Notes under the pieces: generated by a model | The model's input: the letters and a program-made list of their open reading frames with translations, nothing else | Told to the model about the DNA's origin: nothing | The model's database searches: none | Position numbers and translations under genes: made by a program | DNA from: Microbacterium foliorum | Lineage (GTDB): Bacteria; Actinomycetota; Actinomycetes; Actinomycetales; Microbacteriaceae | Direction: 5' to 3' | Length of the DNA stretch: 64,000 nt | Assembly: GCF_006385575.1 (NCBI RefSeq) | Contig: NZ_CP041040.1 | Location: 3,472,001 to 3,536,000, forward strand | In this document: positions 26,639 through 34,606 of the stretch, one piece after another | Position numbering within the stretch: position 1 is the stretch's first letter | How the letters are laid out: the number at the start of each line of letters is the position of its first letter

Positions 26639-27658
26639 TCAGACGGTGAGCAGGACCTTGGTGGCGCGACGCTCGTCCATGGCGCGATAGCCCTCGGCGG
26701 CCTCCTCGAGCGGAAGCGTGAGGTCGAACACCTTGCCGGGGTCGATCTTGCGGTCCCAGATGAGCTGGATCAGCTCGGGGAGGAAGCGGCGCACCGGTGC
26801 CGGGCCGCCGTGCAGGTGCACGCCCGAGAAGAAGAGCTCCTCACCGGGCAGCGCGACGTCGTGCGAGACGCCGACGTATCCGACGTGACCGCCGGGCCGG
26901 GTCGCGCGAATGGCCTGCATCATCGACTCCTGCGTGCCGACGGCCTCGATCACCGAGTGCGCGCCGAGCCCGTTCGTGAGCTCTTTGATGCGGGCCACCC
27001 CCTCGTCTCCGCGCTCCTCGACGATGTCGGTCGCGCCGAATTCGCGCGCCAGCGCCTGGCGGTCGGCGTGACGGCTCATCGCGATGATCCGCTCGGCGCC
27101 GAGTTCACGCGCGGCGAGGATGCCGAGCAGACCCACAGCTCCGTCACCGACGACGGCGACGGTCTTGCCCGGGCCGACCTCTGCGGCGACGGCGGCGAAC
27201 CAGCCGGTGCCCAGCACATCGGATGCCGCGAGCAGCGACGGGATCAGATCGGCGTCGGGCTGCCCCGGCGTCGCGACGAGCGTGCCGTCGGCGTGCGGGA
27301 TCAGCGAGTACTCGGCCTGGGTCCCATACCGGCCCATCGGCACGACGTGCACGCAGCGCGACTGGTATCCGGCCTGGCAGATCTCGCAGGTGTTGTCGGA
27401 CGCCATGAACGAGCCGACGACGAAATCGCCGACCTTCACGGTCTTCACCTGGTCGCCGATCTCCTCGACGACACCGACGTACTCGTGCCCCATCGGATCA
27501 TGATCGACCTCGTTCGCGCCCCGGTAGGGCCACAGGTCGGATCCGCAGATGCAGGTCGCGGCGATCCGGATCACGGCATCGGTCGGACGGGTGATGGTCG
27601 GCTTCTCGCGGTCCTCGACGCGAACGTCGCCGGGCGCGTACATGACTACTCCACGCAT
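26639..27658 (-). CDS. Zinc-dependent alcohol dehydrogenase
   Basis: Medium-chain dehydrogenase/reductase, 339 residues. Catalytic zinc ligands are in CICGSDLWPYRG and GHEYVGVVEE; four structural-zinc cysteines cluster in TCEICQAGYQSRC; the nucleotide fold is VVGDGAVGLLGILAA. Start ATG 27658; the reading frame upstream is open for over 300 codons but belongs to the antisense of ribA and the MarR gene. Substrate unknown. Divergent from ribA. Confidence 0.9.
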   Translation of the reverse strand: MRGVVMYAPGDVRVEDREKPTITRPTDAVIRIAATCICGSDLWPYRGANEVDHDPMGHEYVGVVEEIGDQVKTVKVGDFVVGSFMASDNTCEICQAGYQSRCVHVVPMGRYGTQAEYSLIPHADGTLVATPGQPDADLIPSLLAASDVLGTGWFAAVAAEVGPGKTVAVVGDGAVGLLGILAARELGAERIIAMSRHADRQALAREFGATDIVEERGDEGVARIKELTNGLGAHSVIEAVGTQESMMQAIRATRPGGHVGYVGVSHDVALPGEELFFSGVHLHGGPAPVRRFLPELIQLIWDRKIDPGKVFDLTLPLEEAAEGYRAMDERRATKVLLTV

Positions 27659-27693
27659 GAGTGGTGCTCCTTCGGTGTTGTGGTTCCAGTCAA

Positions 27694-27738
27694 CTCCCGA
27701 TCTCGCGTGCTCGGGAGGTTCTGAGAGAACTCCTCTCA
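27694..27738. promoter_or_regulatory. Two inverted repeats between alcohol dehydrogenase and ribA
   Basis: CTCCCGA-N10-TCGGGAG (27694-27717, perfect 7-base arms) and, five bases on, TGAGAGAACTCCTCTCA (27722-27738, 7 of 8 pairs around a central C). The second has the size and form of a MarR target, and a MarR gene follows ribA. Likely operators for one or both divergent genes; binding protein unproven. Confidence 0.5.
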
Positions 27739-27774
27739 CGGGAATATCGGTGACGTCGCCGCGTTGCACCCGAC

Positions 27775-28434
27775 ATGATTGAAACTTCAACCGTCGTTCC
27801 GGTCGCCTCCGAGCGCACGCGTGTGCGCGTGCCGATGCGCTTCGCCGACGGGTTCTCCACCACGGCGGATGTCGTGACGTTCGACGGTCTGATCGACGGC
27901 CGTGAGCACCTGCTGCTCGGTCTCGGCGACTGGAGGGCGGCCATGGAACGTGCGGCCGACGGCGGCGACGCACCCCTCGTGCGCCCCCACAGCGAATGCC
28001 TGACCGGCGACGTCTTCGGATCCGAGCGCTGCGACTGCGGCCCCCAGCTGCGAGAGGCCGTCGAGCGCATCGCCGAGGAGGGCGGGTTCCTGCTCTACCT
28101 GCGACAGGAGGGCCGGGGAATCGGTCTCTACGCCAAGCTCGACGCGTATGCGCTGCAGGACTCGGGACTCGACACGTACGAGGCGAACGTGGCACTCGGT
28201 CGTGGTGAGGACGAGCGCGACTACACGATCGCCGCTCAGATGCTGCGGGCGGTCGGCGTCGACAGCATCCGCCTGCTGAGCAACAACCCCGACAAGGCGG
28301 CACAGCTCGAGGCCCTCGGCATCCGCGTGACCGAGCAGGTGCGCACCGGCGTTCATCTCTCAGATGCCAACCACCGCTACCTCGAGGCCAAGCGCGACCA
28401 CACCTCGCACACGCTCGATCTCTCTGCCGCGTGA
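27775..28434 (+). CDS. ribA: GTP cyclohydrolase II, stand-alone
   Basis: First enzyme of riboflavin synthesis, 219 residues, without the usual RibB domain. Zinc cysteines: SECLTGDVFGSERCDCG (C-x10-C-x-C). Substrate loops LRQEGRGIGLYAKL and, near the end, LLSNNPDKAAQL (GTP/pterin-binding N-N-P-x-K). It is not in a riboflavin cluster here but lies between a Zn-alcohol dehydrogenase and a MarR regulator. No clear ribosome site before the ATG. Confidence 0.92.
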   Translation: MIETSTVVPVASERTRVRVPMRFADGFSTTADVVTFDGLIDGREHLLLGLGDWRAAMERAADGGDAPLVRPHSECLTGDVFGSERCDCGPQLREAVERIAEEGGFLLYLRQEGRGIGLYAKLDAYALQDSGLDTYEANVALGRGEDERDYTIAAQMLRAVGVDSIRLLSNNPDKAAQLEALGIRVTEQVRTGVHLSDANHRYLEAKRDHTSHTLDLSAA

Positions 28435-28447
28435 TGGGCGGGGTGTG

Positions 28448-28921
28448 ATGAGCGAGCGCGTGATGAGCGAGCGGAGGCTCGATGACGACGAGATGCAGAC
28501 GTGGTTGCCGACCATCCGCCTCGTGCAGCTGCTGCCGCAGGTGCTCGACCGCACCCTCAAGGCGCAGACCGGGCTCAAGCACTCGCACTACGCGATTCTC
28601 GTGACGCTGGCAGGCCAGGATGACCGCGCGATCCCGATGACCGAGCTCGCGCAGATCGCCGGGCTCAGCAGATCGCGGCTCAGCCATGCGATCGACTCGC
28701 TCGAAGAGCGCGGCTGGGTGACGCGCACGTCATGCAGCACCGATAAGCGCACACTGACGGCGGCGCTGACGGATGCCGGTCGCGAGCTGCTCCGCGCAGC
28801 GGCGCCCGTGCATGTGGCGCAGATCCGCGAACTGATCCTCGATCCTCTGACCGCAGAGGAGAGGGAGCAGCTCGGCACGATCGCGGCCAAGCTGCTCCCC
28901 GGTGTGACTGCGGCCCTCTAG
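28448..28921 (+). CDS. MarR family transcriptional regulator
   Basis: Dimeric winged-helix regulator, 157 residues. Recognition region MTELAQIAGLSRSRLSHAI and wing TRTSCSTDKRTLTAALT (with the D-x-R wing motif as DKR) are clear. Starts 13 bases after ribA, so it is probably cotranscribed; ATG 28463 is an in-frame alternative. A probable target is the palindrome pair upstream of ribA. Ligand unknown. Confidence 0.88.
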   Translation: MSERVMSERRLDDDEMQTWLPTIRLVQLLPQVLDRTLKAQTGLKHSHYAILVTLAGQDDRAIPMTELAQIAGLSRSRLSHAIDSLEERGWVTRTSCSTDKRTLTAALTDAGRELLRAAAPVHVAQIRELILDPLTAEEREQLGTIAAKLLPGVTAAL

Positions 28922-28927
28922 TGCCGA

Positions 28928-29680
28928 TCAGCCCCGGGGCGTGAGGCGGTCGAGGTCCTCGCGAACCGACGACGGTTCGTCCGACACCGGCATGTTCTCG
29001 GCATCCTTCGCGCCGTCTATGCCGTCGTCCGGCTCGAGAGCGGCGAAGAGCGGTTCGAGGTCGGTCTGAGCAGGGCCCCGCTCGGCGACAAGCTCGAACG
29101 TCTTACCGATCGCGGCGTCGGAGGTCAGTGCGGCGACGAGCACCTCGGCGAGCTGTTGGCGCGAGATCACGCCGTCGGCGGGACTGCCGGAGGTGCGGGT
29201 GTCGCCCTGCAGGAAGTGCAGCTCGTGCTGATCGTCGTCGTTGTGGTCGAACCAGCTCGGGCGCACGATCGTGTAGTCGTGGCCGCTCGCACGCACCAGG
29301 CGCTCGGCCCGGCGCTTCCAATCGTGGGCGCGGTTGCTGCGGTTGTAGGCGCCGTCGCGGTAGGTGACTCCGATGGCCGTCATCAGCGCGATTCGCAGGG
29401 GGCGGTCCCCGGCGGCCTCGAGCACGTTGCGCACTCCGCCGTAGTCGACATCGCGGTAGCCCGCCTCAGCGCCGTGCGTGCCGTGGGTGAAGATCACCGC
29501 GTCGATGTCGCGCACGGCGTCGGCGAGGCTCGCCGGGTCGGTGAGATCTCCGCGGACCGCGCCCGCTCCGCCCTGACGGCTGAGGATGCGGATGCTGTGG
29601 CCCGCCGCCGTCGCGACGCGCGCGACGTGGCGGCCGATGCTGCCGGTGCCGCCGACGAGCAGGATGTTCAGATCTGTCAT
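28928..29680 (-). CDS. NAD(P)-binding oxidoreductase (atypical SDR)
   Basis: Extended/atypical short-chain dehydrogenase of the NmrA/YwnB type, 250 residues. Cofactor motif VGGTGSIGRHVARVA at the start. There is no clear YxxxK catalytic pair; the region is RPSWFDHNDD instead, so it may act as a redox sensor or an NAD(P)H-binding reductase. C-terminus is acidic. Convergent with the MarR gene, seven bases away. Confidence 0.78.
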   Translation of the reverse strand: MTDLNILLVGGTGSIGRHVARVATAAGHSIRILSRQGGAGAVRGDLTDPASLADAVRDIDAVIFTHGTHGAEAGYRDVDYGGVRNVLEAAGDRPLRIALMTAIGVTYRDGAYNRSNRAHDWKRRAERLVRASGHDYTIVRPSWFDHNDDDQHELHFLQGDTRTSGSPADGVISRQQLAEVLVAALTSDAAIGKTFELVAERGPAQTDLEPLFAALEPDDGIDGAKDAENMPVSDEPSSVREDLDRLTPRG

Positions 29681-29708
29681 GAGAGTTCTCCTCGGTTCAG
29701 GTCGCGGG

Positions 29709-30134
29709 TCACGCCCGAGCCTGGGTCTTGATCTCGGCCAGGGCGTTCATGAACCCCTCCGAGCATCCGCTGGCACCTGCCAGTCGGTCGAGCGCGATGT
29801 CATCGATCCGCTGCCCGACGATCTCGCCGGGGAGCGCGGCTGCGAACGCCTGCTGGTGCTGCAGCGAGGTCGGGTCCTCGGCCGGCGTCGTGATCGAGAC
29901 CTCGGTGACCACGTCTGCCTCGATGGTCAGCGTGACGTCGTGGTGGGAGGGCAACGAGCCGTACCAACCGGTGGCGTCGTACTCGCCGTCTCGGTAGTCG
30001 ACCTCTGCAGGCTCCGGCCCCGTCGAACTGTCGCCGGTCGGGCGCGGAGTGGATTCGGCGCCGCACGCCGCGAGGGAGACCCCCGCGATCAGGGCCCCGG
30101 CCACCCACACGCCCGACCTGGCGATGCGGGTCAT
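29709..30134 (-). CDS. FMN-binding-domain lipoprotein
   Basis: Secreted lipoprotein, 141 residues: signal peptide with lipobox SLAAC, a Ser/Pro/Thr linker, then a domain resembling FMN_bind (YRDGEYDATGWYG, TLTIEADVVTEVSIT and LAGASGCSEGFMNAL, where family members usually have the SGAT FMN-transfer motif). Here the Thr that would carry flavin is not obvious (ASGCS). Last gene of a three-gene operon, coupled by ATGA to the aldo/keto reductase. Confidence 0.72.
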   Translation of the reverse strand: MTRIARSGVWVAGALIAGVSLAACGAESTPRPTGDSSTGPEPAEVDYRDGEYDATGWYGSLPSHHDVTLTIEADVVTEVSITTPAEDPTSLQHQQAFAAALPGEIVGQRIDDIALDRLAGASGCSEGFMNALAEIKTQARA

Positions 30135-31003
30135 GCTTCGGGGATCTCCCGGCCGAAGGTCTCGAGCGTGACGTCCTCGGGCTCGGGGCCGCGGCGCACA
30201 CCGGTGTCGAGCGCGTCGATCGCGCCGAGCTGATCAGCGGTGAGCTCGAAGTCGAACACGTCGAAGTTCTCGGCGATGCGGGCAGGGCGCACCGACTTCG
30301 GCAGCGCGGATCGACCCTGCTGCAGGTGCCAGCGCAGCATCACCTGAGCGGGCGACTTGCCGTGCTCGGCGGCGATGGCCGTGAGGGTCTCGTCATCGAA
30401 CACGGATGCCCCGTTGGGGCGGTAGGCCGTGATGCCGCCGATGGGCGACCAGGCCTGCGTGACGGTGCCGGCCGCGGCATCCGCCTGCTGCACCTCACGC
30501 TGCTGGAAGTAGGGGTGCACCTCGATCTGGTTGATCGCCGGGACGATGCTCGTCTCGGCCGCCAGCTTCTCGAGGTGCTCCACCATGAAGTTGCTGACAC
30601 CGATGGCGCGCACCCGACCGTCGGCGAGCAGGGTCTCGAGTGCCTTGTAGGCGCCGAGCGTGAGGTCGAAGCGGGTGGGCAGAGCCTGGTGCAGGATCAG
30701 CAGGTCGAGCTGGTCGACGCCGAGCTTGCCGGTCGACTTCTCGAACGCATGCAGCGTCTCGTCGTAGCCGAAGTCGCTGATCCAGACCTTGGTCTCGATG
30801 AAGATCTCGTCGCGCGCGATGCCGGTGCGACGGATCGCCTCACCCACCTCGCGCTCGTTGCCGTACGCAGCGGCGGTGTCGATCAGGCGATAACCCGTCT
30901 CGAGGGCTGTGCTGACGGCATCGACGGTCTCGTCCGGAGCGGCCTGGAAGACTCCGAAGCCGAGGGCGGGCATCTCGATGCCGTTGTTGAGCGTGATGTT
31001 CAT
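30131..31003 (-). CDS. Aldo/keto reductase (AKR5-like)
   Basis: NADPH-dependent carbonyl reductase, 290 residues. Catalytic tetrad visible: Asp and Tyr in LIDTAAAYGNEREVG, Lys in ETKVWISD, His in LLILHQALP. C-terminal PKSVRPARIAENFD is the cofactor 2'-phosphate site. Start is taken as ATG 31003, seven bases after GGAGG; an ATG at 31009 would give ATGA overlap with the exporter gene but leaves one base between site and start. Middle gene of the exporter operon. Confidence 0.9.
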   Translation of the reverse strand: MNITLNNGIEMPALGFGVFQAAPDETVDAVSTALETGYRLIDTAAAYGNEREVGEAIRRTGIARDEIFIETKVWISDFGYDETLHAFEKSTGKLGVDQLDLLILHQALPTRFDLTLGAYKALETLLADGRVRAIGVSNFMVEHLEKLAAETSIVPAINQIEVHPYFQQREVQQADAAAGTVTQAWSPIGGITAYRPNGASVFDDETLTAIAAEHGKSPAQVMLRWHLQQGRSALPKSVRPARIAENFDVFDFELTADQLGAIDALDTGVRRGPEPEDVTLETFGREIPEA

Positions 31004-31005
31004 TG

Positions 31006-32460
31006 TCATGCCTCCAGTGTGCGCGTGGGTGAAGTGGCGAGGGAGTGCCTGGTGGAACCCCCCTCTGCGGCATCCGTTCGCGACGCGCGCGCGGAGGGAA
31101 GGATCAGAGCGAGAGCGAGCACGAGCGCGGCGATCAGGAAGCCGGTCGCCGCGGTCAGAGCCGCGGACACCTCTCCGGCGAGCGCTGCCCGTGCAGTCGC
31201 CCCCGAGGTGTCGGATGCCGCGGCGATCGCGACGAGCACGCCCAGGCCGAGTGACATGCCCACCTGGTGGAACGTGTTCACGACCCCTGAGGCGGCACCG
31301 GCACCCTCGTGCGCGGTGCCGGCGATGCCGAATGAGGTCATCGGCGCGAACGCGAGGCCCTGTCCCGCCCCGATCAGGAGCATCGGCAGGGCGACGCCGG
31401 TGAGGTACGAGCTGTCGATGCCGAGTCGGCTGAGCCACAGCATCCCACCCGCGGTGAGCAGGATGCCGACGACCAGCGGCACCCGCGCGCCGACGTGCGC
31501 GACGAGTCGAGGGATCGCGAGGGCGACCGCGAAGTTCACCAGGGTCATGGGGAGGAAGGCCAGCCCTGACTGCAGCGCCGTGAGACCGAGCACACCCTGG
31601 AGGAACTGCGTCGTGAAGTAGAAGAAGCCGATCATCGCGCCGAGGTACGTCAGGCGCACCAGGTAGGCCCCGGTGCGGATCCGGCTGCGGAACAGGCGCA
31701 GCGGCATGATCGGCTGCGCCGCCCGAGACTCCGCGATCACGAAGGTGACCAGCAGCGCGAGCGACGCCGAGAACGAGGCGATCGTCACGGGGTCACCCCA
31801 CCCCGCTTCGGATCCGTGCAGGAGGGCGAACACGAGAGAGCCGATGCCGAGCGTCGAGGTGATCGCCCCGATGACATCGAAACGACCGGACGCTGCGTCG
31901 GTCTCGGGGAGGAACCGCGGCGCGAGGACGATCATCGCGATGCCGATCGGAACGTTGATCCAGAACCCGGCTCGCCACGACAGCAGGGTGGCCGCGGCGC
32001 CGCCGACGAGCATCCCGAGGCTCGCCCCGATGCCGGCGGTCGCGGCGTACCAGACGACGGCCCTGTCACGTTCCGGGCCGTCGAAGCTCGCCGTCAGCAG
32101 CGAGAGCGCCGAGGGCGCCACGATCGCAGCCCCCACGCCCTGCAGCGCGCGGGCCGAGATGAGCCACCACGCGGCAGGGGCCAGGGCGATCAGCAGCGAG
32201 GCGACGGAGAAGACGACCAGACCGAACACGAACACGCGTCGACGCCCGAGGATGTCACCGGCGCGGGCGCCGAGAAGGAGGAGTCCGCCGAAGACGAGCG
32301 TGTAGGCGTCCTGCACCCACGCGAGCTCGCCCTGGCCGAGTCCGAGGTCCGCGGCGAGCGCGGGCAGCGCCGTGAAGATCACCGAGTTGTCGAGCAGGAT
32401 CATGAAGTAGCTGACGAGGATGATCGTCAGGATCGCCGCGCTGTTCCGGGTCTGTGCCAT
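31006..32460 (-). CDS. MFS exporter, DHA2 type
   Basis: Fourteen-span proton-coupled exporter, 484 residues. DHA2 features: MILLDNSVIFTALPALA in helix 1, motif A in GARAGDILGRRRVFV, motif C near IGASLGMLVGGAAA. Heads an operon with an aldo/keto reductase and an FMN-bind lipoprotein and is divergent from an MmyB-type regulator, across a perfect palindrome. A detoxification role is likely. ATG 32460 follows a weak GTGGAA site. Confidence 0.88.
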   Translation of the reverse strand: MAQTRNSAAILTIILVSYFMILLDNSVIFTALPALAADLGLGQGELAWVQDAYTLVFGGLLLLGARAGDILGRRRVFVFGLVVFSVASLLIALAPAAWWLISARALQGVGAAIVAPSALSLLTASFDGPERDRAVVWYAATAGIGASLGMLVGGAAATLLSWRAGFWINVPIGIAMIVLAPRFLPETDAASGRFDVIGAITSTLGIGSLVFALLHGSEAGWGDPVTIASFSASLALLVTFVIAESRAAQPIMPLRLFRSRIRTGAYLVRLTYLGAMIGFFYFTTQFLQGVLGLTALQSGLAFLPMTLVNFAVALAIPRLVAHVGARVPLVVGILLTAGGMLWLSRLGIDSSYLTGVALPMLLIGAGQGLAFAPMTSFGIAGTAHEGAGAASGVVNTFHQVGMSLGLGVLVAIAAASDTSGATARAALAGEVSAALTAATGFLIAALVLALALILPSARASRTDAAEGGSTRHSLATSPTRTLEA

Positions 32461-32510
32461 GGTGCCATTCCACGCCGGCCCCACGGTCGGGGGCAGTGAC
32501 GGCTCTCCCC

Positions 32511-32525
32511 GGTACTGCCAGTACC
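32511..32525. promoter_or_regulatory. Operator palindrome of the MmyB-type regulator
   Basis: GGTACTGCCAGTACC is a perfect 7-1-7 inverted repeat midway in the 101-base gap between the exporter operon and the regulator. It ends 23 bases before the regulator's -10, so it covers or touches its -35. Such regulators commonly repress divergent exporter/oxidoreductase genes through one site. Which protein binds is inference. Confidence 0.65.
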
Positions 32526-32548
32526 TCCCTCGATCGCGCGCGGGGGCG

Positions 32549-32554
32549 TACCGT
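32549..32554 (+). promoter_or_regulatory. -10 box of MmyB-type regulator, leaderless
   Basis: TACCGT followed by seven bases and the ATG at 32562. The only ribosome-like bases (GAGGA) end one base before the ATG, too close to act, so a leaderless mRNA is the better reading. Confidence 0.5.
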
Positions 32555-32561
32555 CGAGGAC

Positions 32562-33452
32562 ATGGACACCCGCAACGAGGTGCGCGAATTCCTCTCGTCG
32601 AGGCGCGACCGCATCACCCCCGATCAGGCAGGCCTGCCCGCATACGGCGGCAACCGGCGCGTGCCGGGGCTCCGCCGAGAAGAGGTGTCGCTGCTCGCCG
32701 GCGTCAGCGTCGACTACTACACCCGGCTCGAGCGCGGCGATCTGTCCGGGGTCTCCGACAGCGTGCTCGACGCGCTCGCCCGCGCCCTGCAGCTCGACGA
32801 GGCCGAGACGGCCCACCTGTTCGACCTCGCCCGCACGGCGAACGCCTCACCGGTCGCCCGCAAGCCGCGCAAGAAGGTCGAGACGCTGCGCCCCAGCATC
32901 CTGCGCCTGCTCGACGCGATGACCGAGGCGCCCGCGATCGTGCGCAACAACTACTTCGACTACCTCGCGGCGAACGCACTGGGCCGCGCGCTCTACGCCC
33001 CGCTCTTCACGACCCCGGTGCCGAACAGTGCGCGCTTCGCCTTCCTCGACCCCGCCGCGCAGGAGTTCTACCCCGAGTGGGAGCGCAACACCCAGGAGCT
33101 CGTGGCCGCGATGCGCGGCGAGGCCGGGCGCAACCCGTTCGACCGCAAGCTCACCGATCTCGTGGGAGAGCTGTCGACCCGCAGCGAGCGGTTCCGCACC
33201 CTGTGGGCCGCGCACAACGTGCGCTTCCACCGCAGCGGCGTCAAACGCATCAACCACCCCGTCGTGGGCGAGATGGAGCTGACCTACGAGGCGTTCGAGC
33301 TGCCCGCCGACGCAGGGTTGCAGATGTCGACGTACACGGCAGAGCCGGGAACAGCGTCGGAGGAGAAACTGCGGATGCTGGCGAGCTGGATGGCGACCGA
33401 CGCGGCCGTCGCCGCGCCCGAGACCGTGTCGCCGGAGCGCACCGAGGCCTGA
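32562..33452 (+). CDS. HTH regulator, MmyB/MLTR ligand-binding type
   Basis: Transcription factor, 296 residues. Xre helix-turn-helix at residues 25-90 (VPGLRREEVSLLAGVSVDYY, TRLERGDLSGVSDSVLDAL). The rest is an MmyB-like ligand-binding domain with the conserved NALGRALYAP and NPVVGEMELTYE-type elements (here RINHPVVGEMELTYEAF). Members bind fatty acids or small metabolites and typically regulate divergent oxidoreductase or exporter genes, as here. A strong palindrome follows its stop. Confidence 0.88.
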   Translation: MDTRNEVREFLSSRRDRITPDQAGLPAYGGNRRVPGLRREEVSLLAGVSVDYYTRLERGDLSGVSDSVLDALARALQLDEAETAHLFDLARTANASPVARKPRKKVETLRPSILRLLDAMTEAPAIVRNNYFDYLAANALGRALYAPLFTTPVPNSARFAFLDPAAQEFYPEWERNTQELVAAMRGEAGRNPFDRKLTDLVGELSTRSERFRTLWAAHNVRFHRSGVKRINHPVVGEMELTYEAFELPADAGLQMSTYTAEPGTASEEKLRMLASWMATDAAVAAPETVSPERTEA

Positions 33453-33453
33453 G

Positions 33454-33484
33454 CGAGAGGTTCTGCTCTGAGCAGAACCGCTCG
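33454..33484. promoter_or_regulatory. 31-base palindrome before the ClgR-like gene
   Basis: CGAG-A-GGTTCTGCTC, central T, GAGCAGAACC-G-CTCG: 15-base arms with one mismatch. It begins two bases after the upstream stop and ends just before the likely -35 of the ClgR-like gene. It is either a terminator (no T-run follows) or an operator for the ClgR-like protein. Its symmetry around a single base favours protein binding. Confidence 0.5.
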
Positions 33485-33516
33485 AATCATGCGCTGACCG
33501 CGGATTATCGTGAGGC

Positions 33517-33873
33517 ATGGCCGACCTCGTCCCGTTCCCCCGCGCACCTCGCCCCGCTCGCCCTCGCCCCAGCGAACCCGAACCTCTGTGGCGCCAGATG
33601 CTCGGCGACCAGCTGCGGCGGCGACGACATGACCGCGACGAGACGCTGACCGAGACGGCCGAGAACGCCGGAGTCTCGCCGCAATACCTCTCGGAGGTCG
33701 AACGAGGACTCAAAGAGCCGTCGAGCGAGATGATCGCCGCCATCGCGGGAGCCCTCGACACCTCGCTGATCGAGCTGGCGAGCGGCGTCGCCGACGAGCT
33801 GCGTCAGGTGACGGCGGCTCCGGCATCCGCTGCGGTCTCGGCCTCGCGCGGGGCCTTCGCCCTCGCCGCCTGA
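33517..33873 (+). CDS. ClgR/PopR-like Xre regulator of Clp genes
   Basis: Small DNA-binding protein, 118 residues. Residues 30-85 match the ClgR family closely: LGDQLRRRRHDRDETLTETA, VSPQYLSEVERGLKEPSSEM, IAAIAGALDTSLIEL; the YLSEVERGxKExSSE block is its hallmark. Such proteins activate clpP operons in actinobacteria and are often themselves Clp substrates through an Ala-rich end; the C-terminus here ends FALAA. It converges on the ClpP pair downstream. TATCGT five bases before GAGGC-ATG may be a near-leaderless promoter. Confidence 0.85.
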   Translation: MADLVPFPRAPRPARPRPSEPEPLWRQMLGDQLRRRRHDRDETLTETAENAGVSPQYLSEVERGLKEPSSEMIAAIAGALDTSLIELASGVADELRQVTAAPASAAVSASRGAFALAA

Positions 33874-33914
33874 GCCGTCTGCTCCCTCGCTGTTCTCACC
33901 CCACCGCCCCGCGC

Positions 33915-34010
33915 GGCGGTGCGGGGTCAATAGTGCACCGGATCCGGCCGTGCGGGATGCGATATTGACCACCCACCGCGGGCGGGATGCGATATTGACC
34001 CCGCACCGCC
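33915..34010. repeat. Palindromic repeat array, 21-bp unit, copy B
   Basis: Three units of TGCGGGGTCAATANCGCAYCC: one direct (33920-33940) and two inverted (33955-33975, 33985-34005). The outer arms GGCGGTGCGGGGTCAATA (33915-33932 and 33993-34010) are identical over 18 bases and could form a large stem. Lies between convergent genes, ending two bases from the ClpP-like stop. Related to copy A at 20.8 kb. Confidence 0.65.
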
Positions 34011-34012
34011 CG

Positions 34013-34606
34013 TCACGCAGCCCGCTCACCCAAGACGGTGTCGATCAGCCCGTACGCGAGGGCTGCGGATGCCGTGAAGACGCGATCGCGGTCGGTGTCG
34101 GCGCGCAGCTCGGTCAGTGACCGGCCGCTGTGCCTGGCGAGGATCGCCTCCATGTCCGCCCGCACGCGCACGACCTCGTCGGCCGCGAGGATGAGGTCGG
34201 GGATCGCCCCTCGTGACTGCCCGGCGGGCTGATGCAGCACGATGCGGGCGTGAGCCAACGCCGCGCGCTGGCCCTGTGCCCCAGCCGCGACCAGCAGCGC
34301 AGCCGGTCCGATCGCCTGCCCGACGCACGTCGTCGCGACCGCGGGGCGGATGTGCTGCATCGTGTCGTAGATCGCGAGCGCGGCCCCCGGGTCGCCGCCC
34401 TCGCTGTTGATGTAGAACTGCACGCCCGCGTCCTGACTGTCGGCATCCAGATGCAGCAGCTGCGCGATCAGCGCGTTCGCCACTCCCGCGTCGATGCCGG
34501 TGCCGAGATAGATGACCCGCTCGGCGAGCAGGTGCGAGTAGACGTCCATCACGCGCTCGCCCCGCGGATGCTGCGCGATGACGTTCGGGATCGTGTAGCC
34601 GCTCAT
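34013..34606 (-). CDS. ClpP-like protein lacking the catalytic serine (ClpR-like)
   Basis: ClpP fold, 197 residues, well conserved (QFYINSEGGDPGAALAIYDTM, VLHQPAGQSRG), but the nucleophile position of GQAASMGA is GQAIGPAA: Gly100 replaces Ser. His125 and Asp174 of the triad remain. It should be proteolytically dead, structurally like cyanobacterial/plastid ClpR. It is coupled by ATGA to an intact ClpP upstream, so a mixed 7+7 barrel with one inactive ring, or mixed rings, is likely. Gly is also unlikely to be a sequencing slip, since two codons around it differ as well. Confidence 0.88.
   Translation of the reverse strand: MSGYTIPNVIAQHPRGERVMDVYSHLLAERVIYLGTGIDAGVANALIAQLLHLDADSQDAGVQFYINSEGGDPGAALAIYDTMQHIRPAVATTCVGQAIGPAALLVAAGAQGQRAALAHARIVLHQPAGQSRGAIPDLILAADEVVRVRADMEAILARHSGRSLTELRADTDRDRVFTASAALAYGLIDTVLGERAA

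Noticed and set aside
26639..28687. Long minus-strand frame extending the alcohol dehydrogenase by over 340 codons
   Set aside because: The extra part is antisense to ribA and the MarR gene, which have clear motifs; the dehydrogenase begins at ATG 27658.
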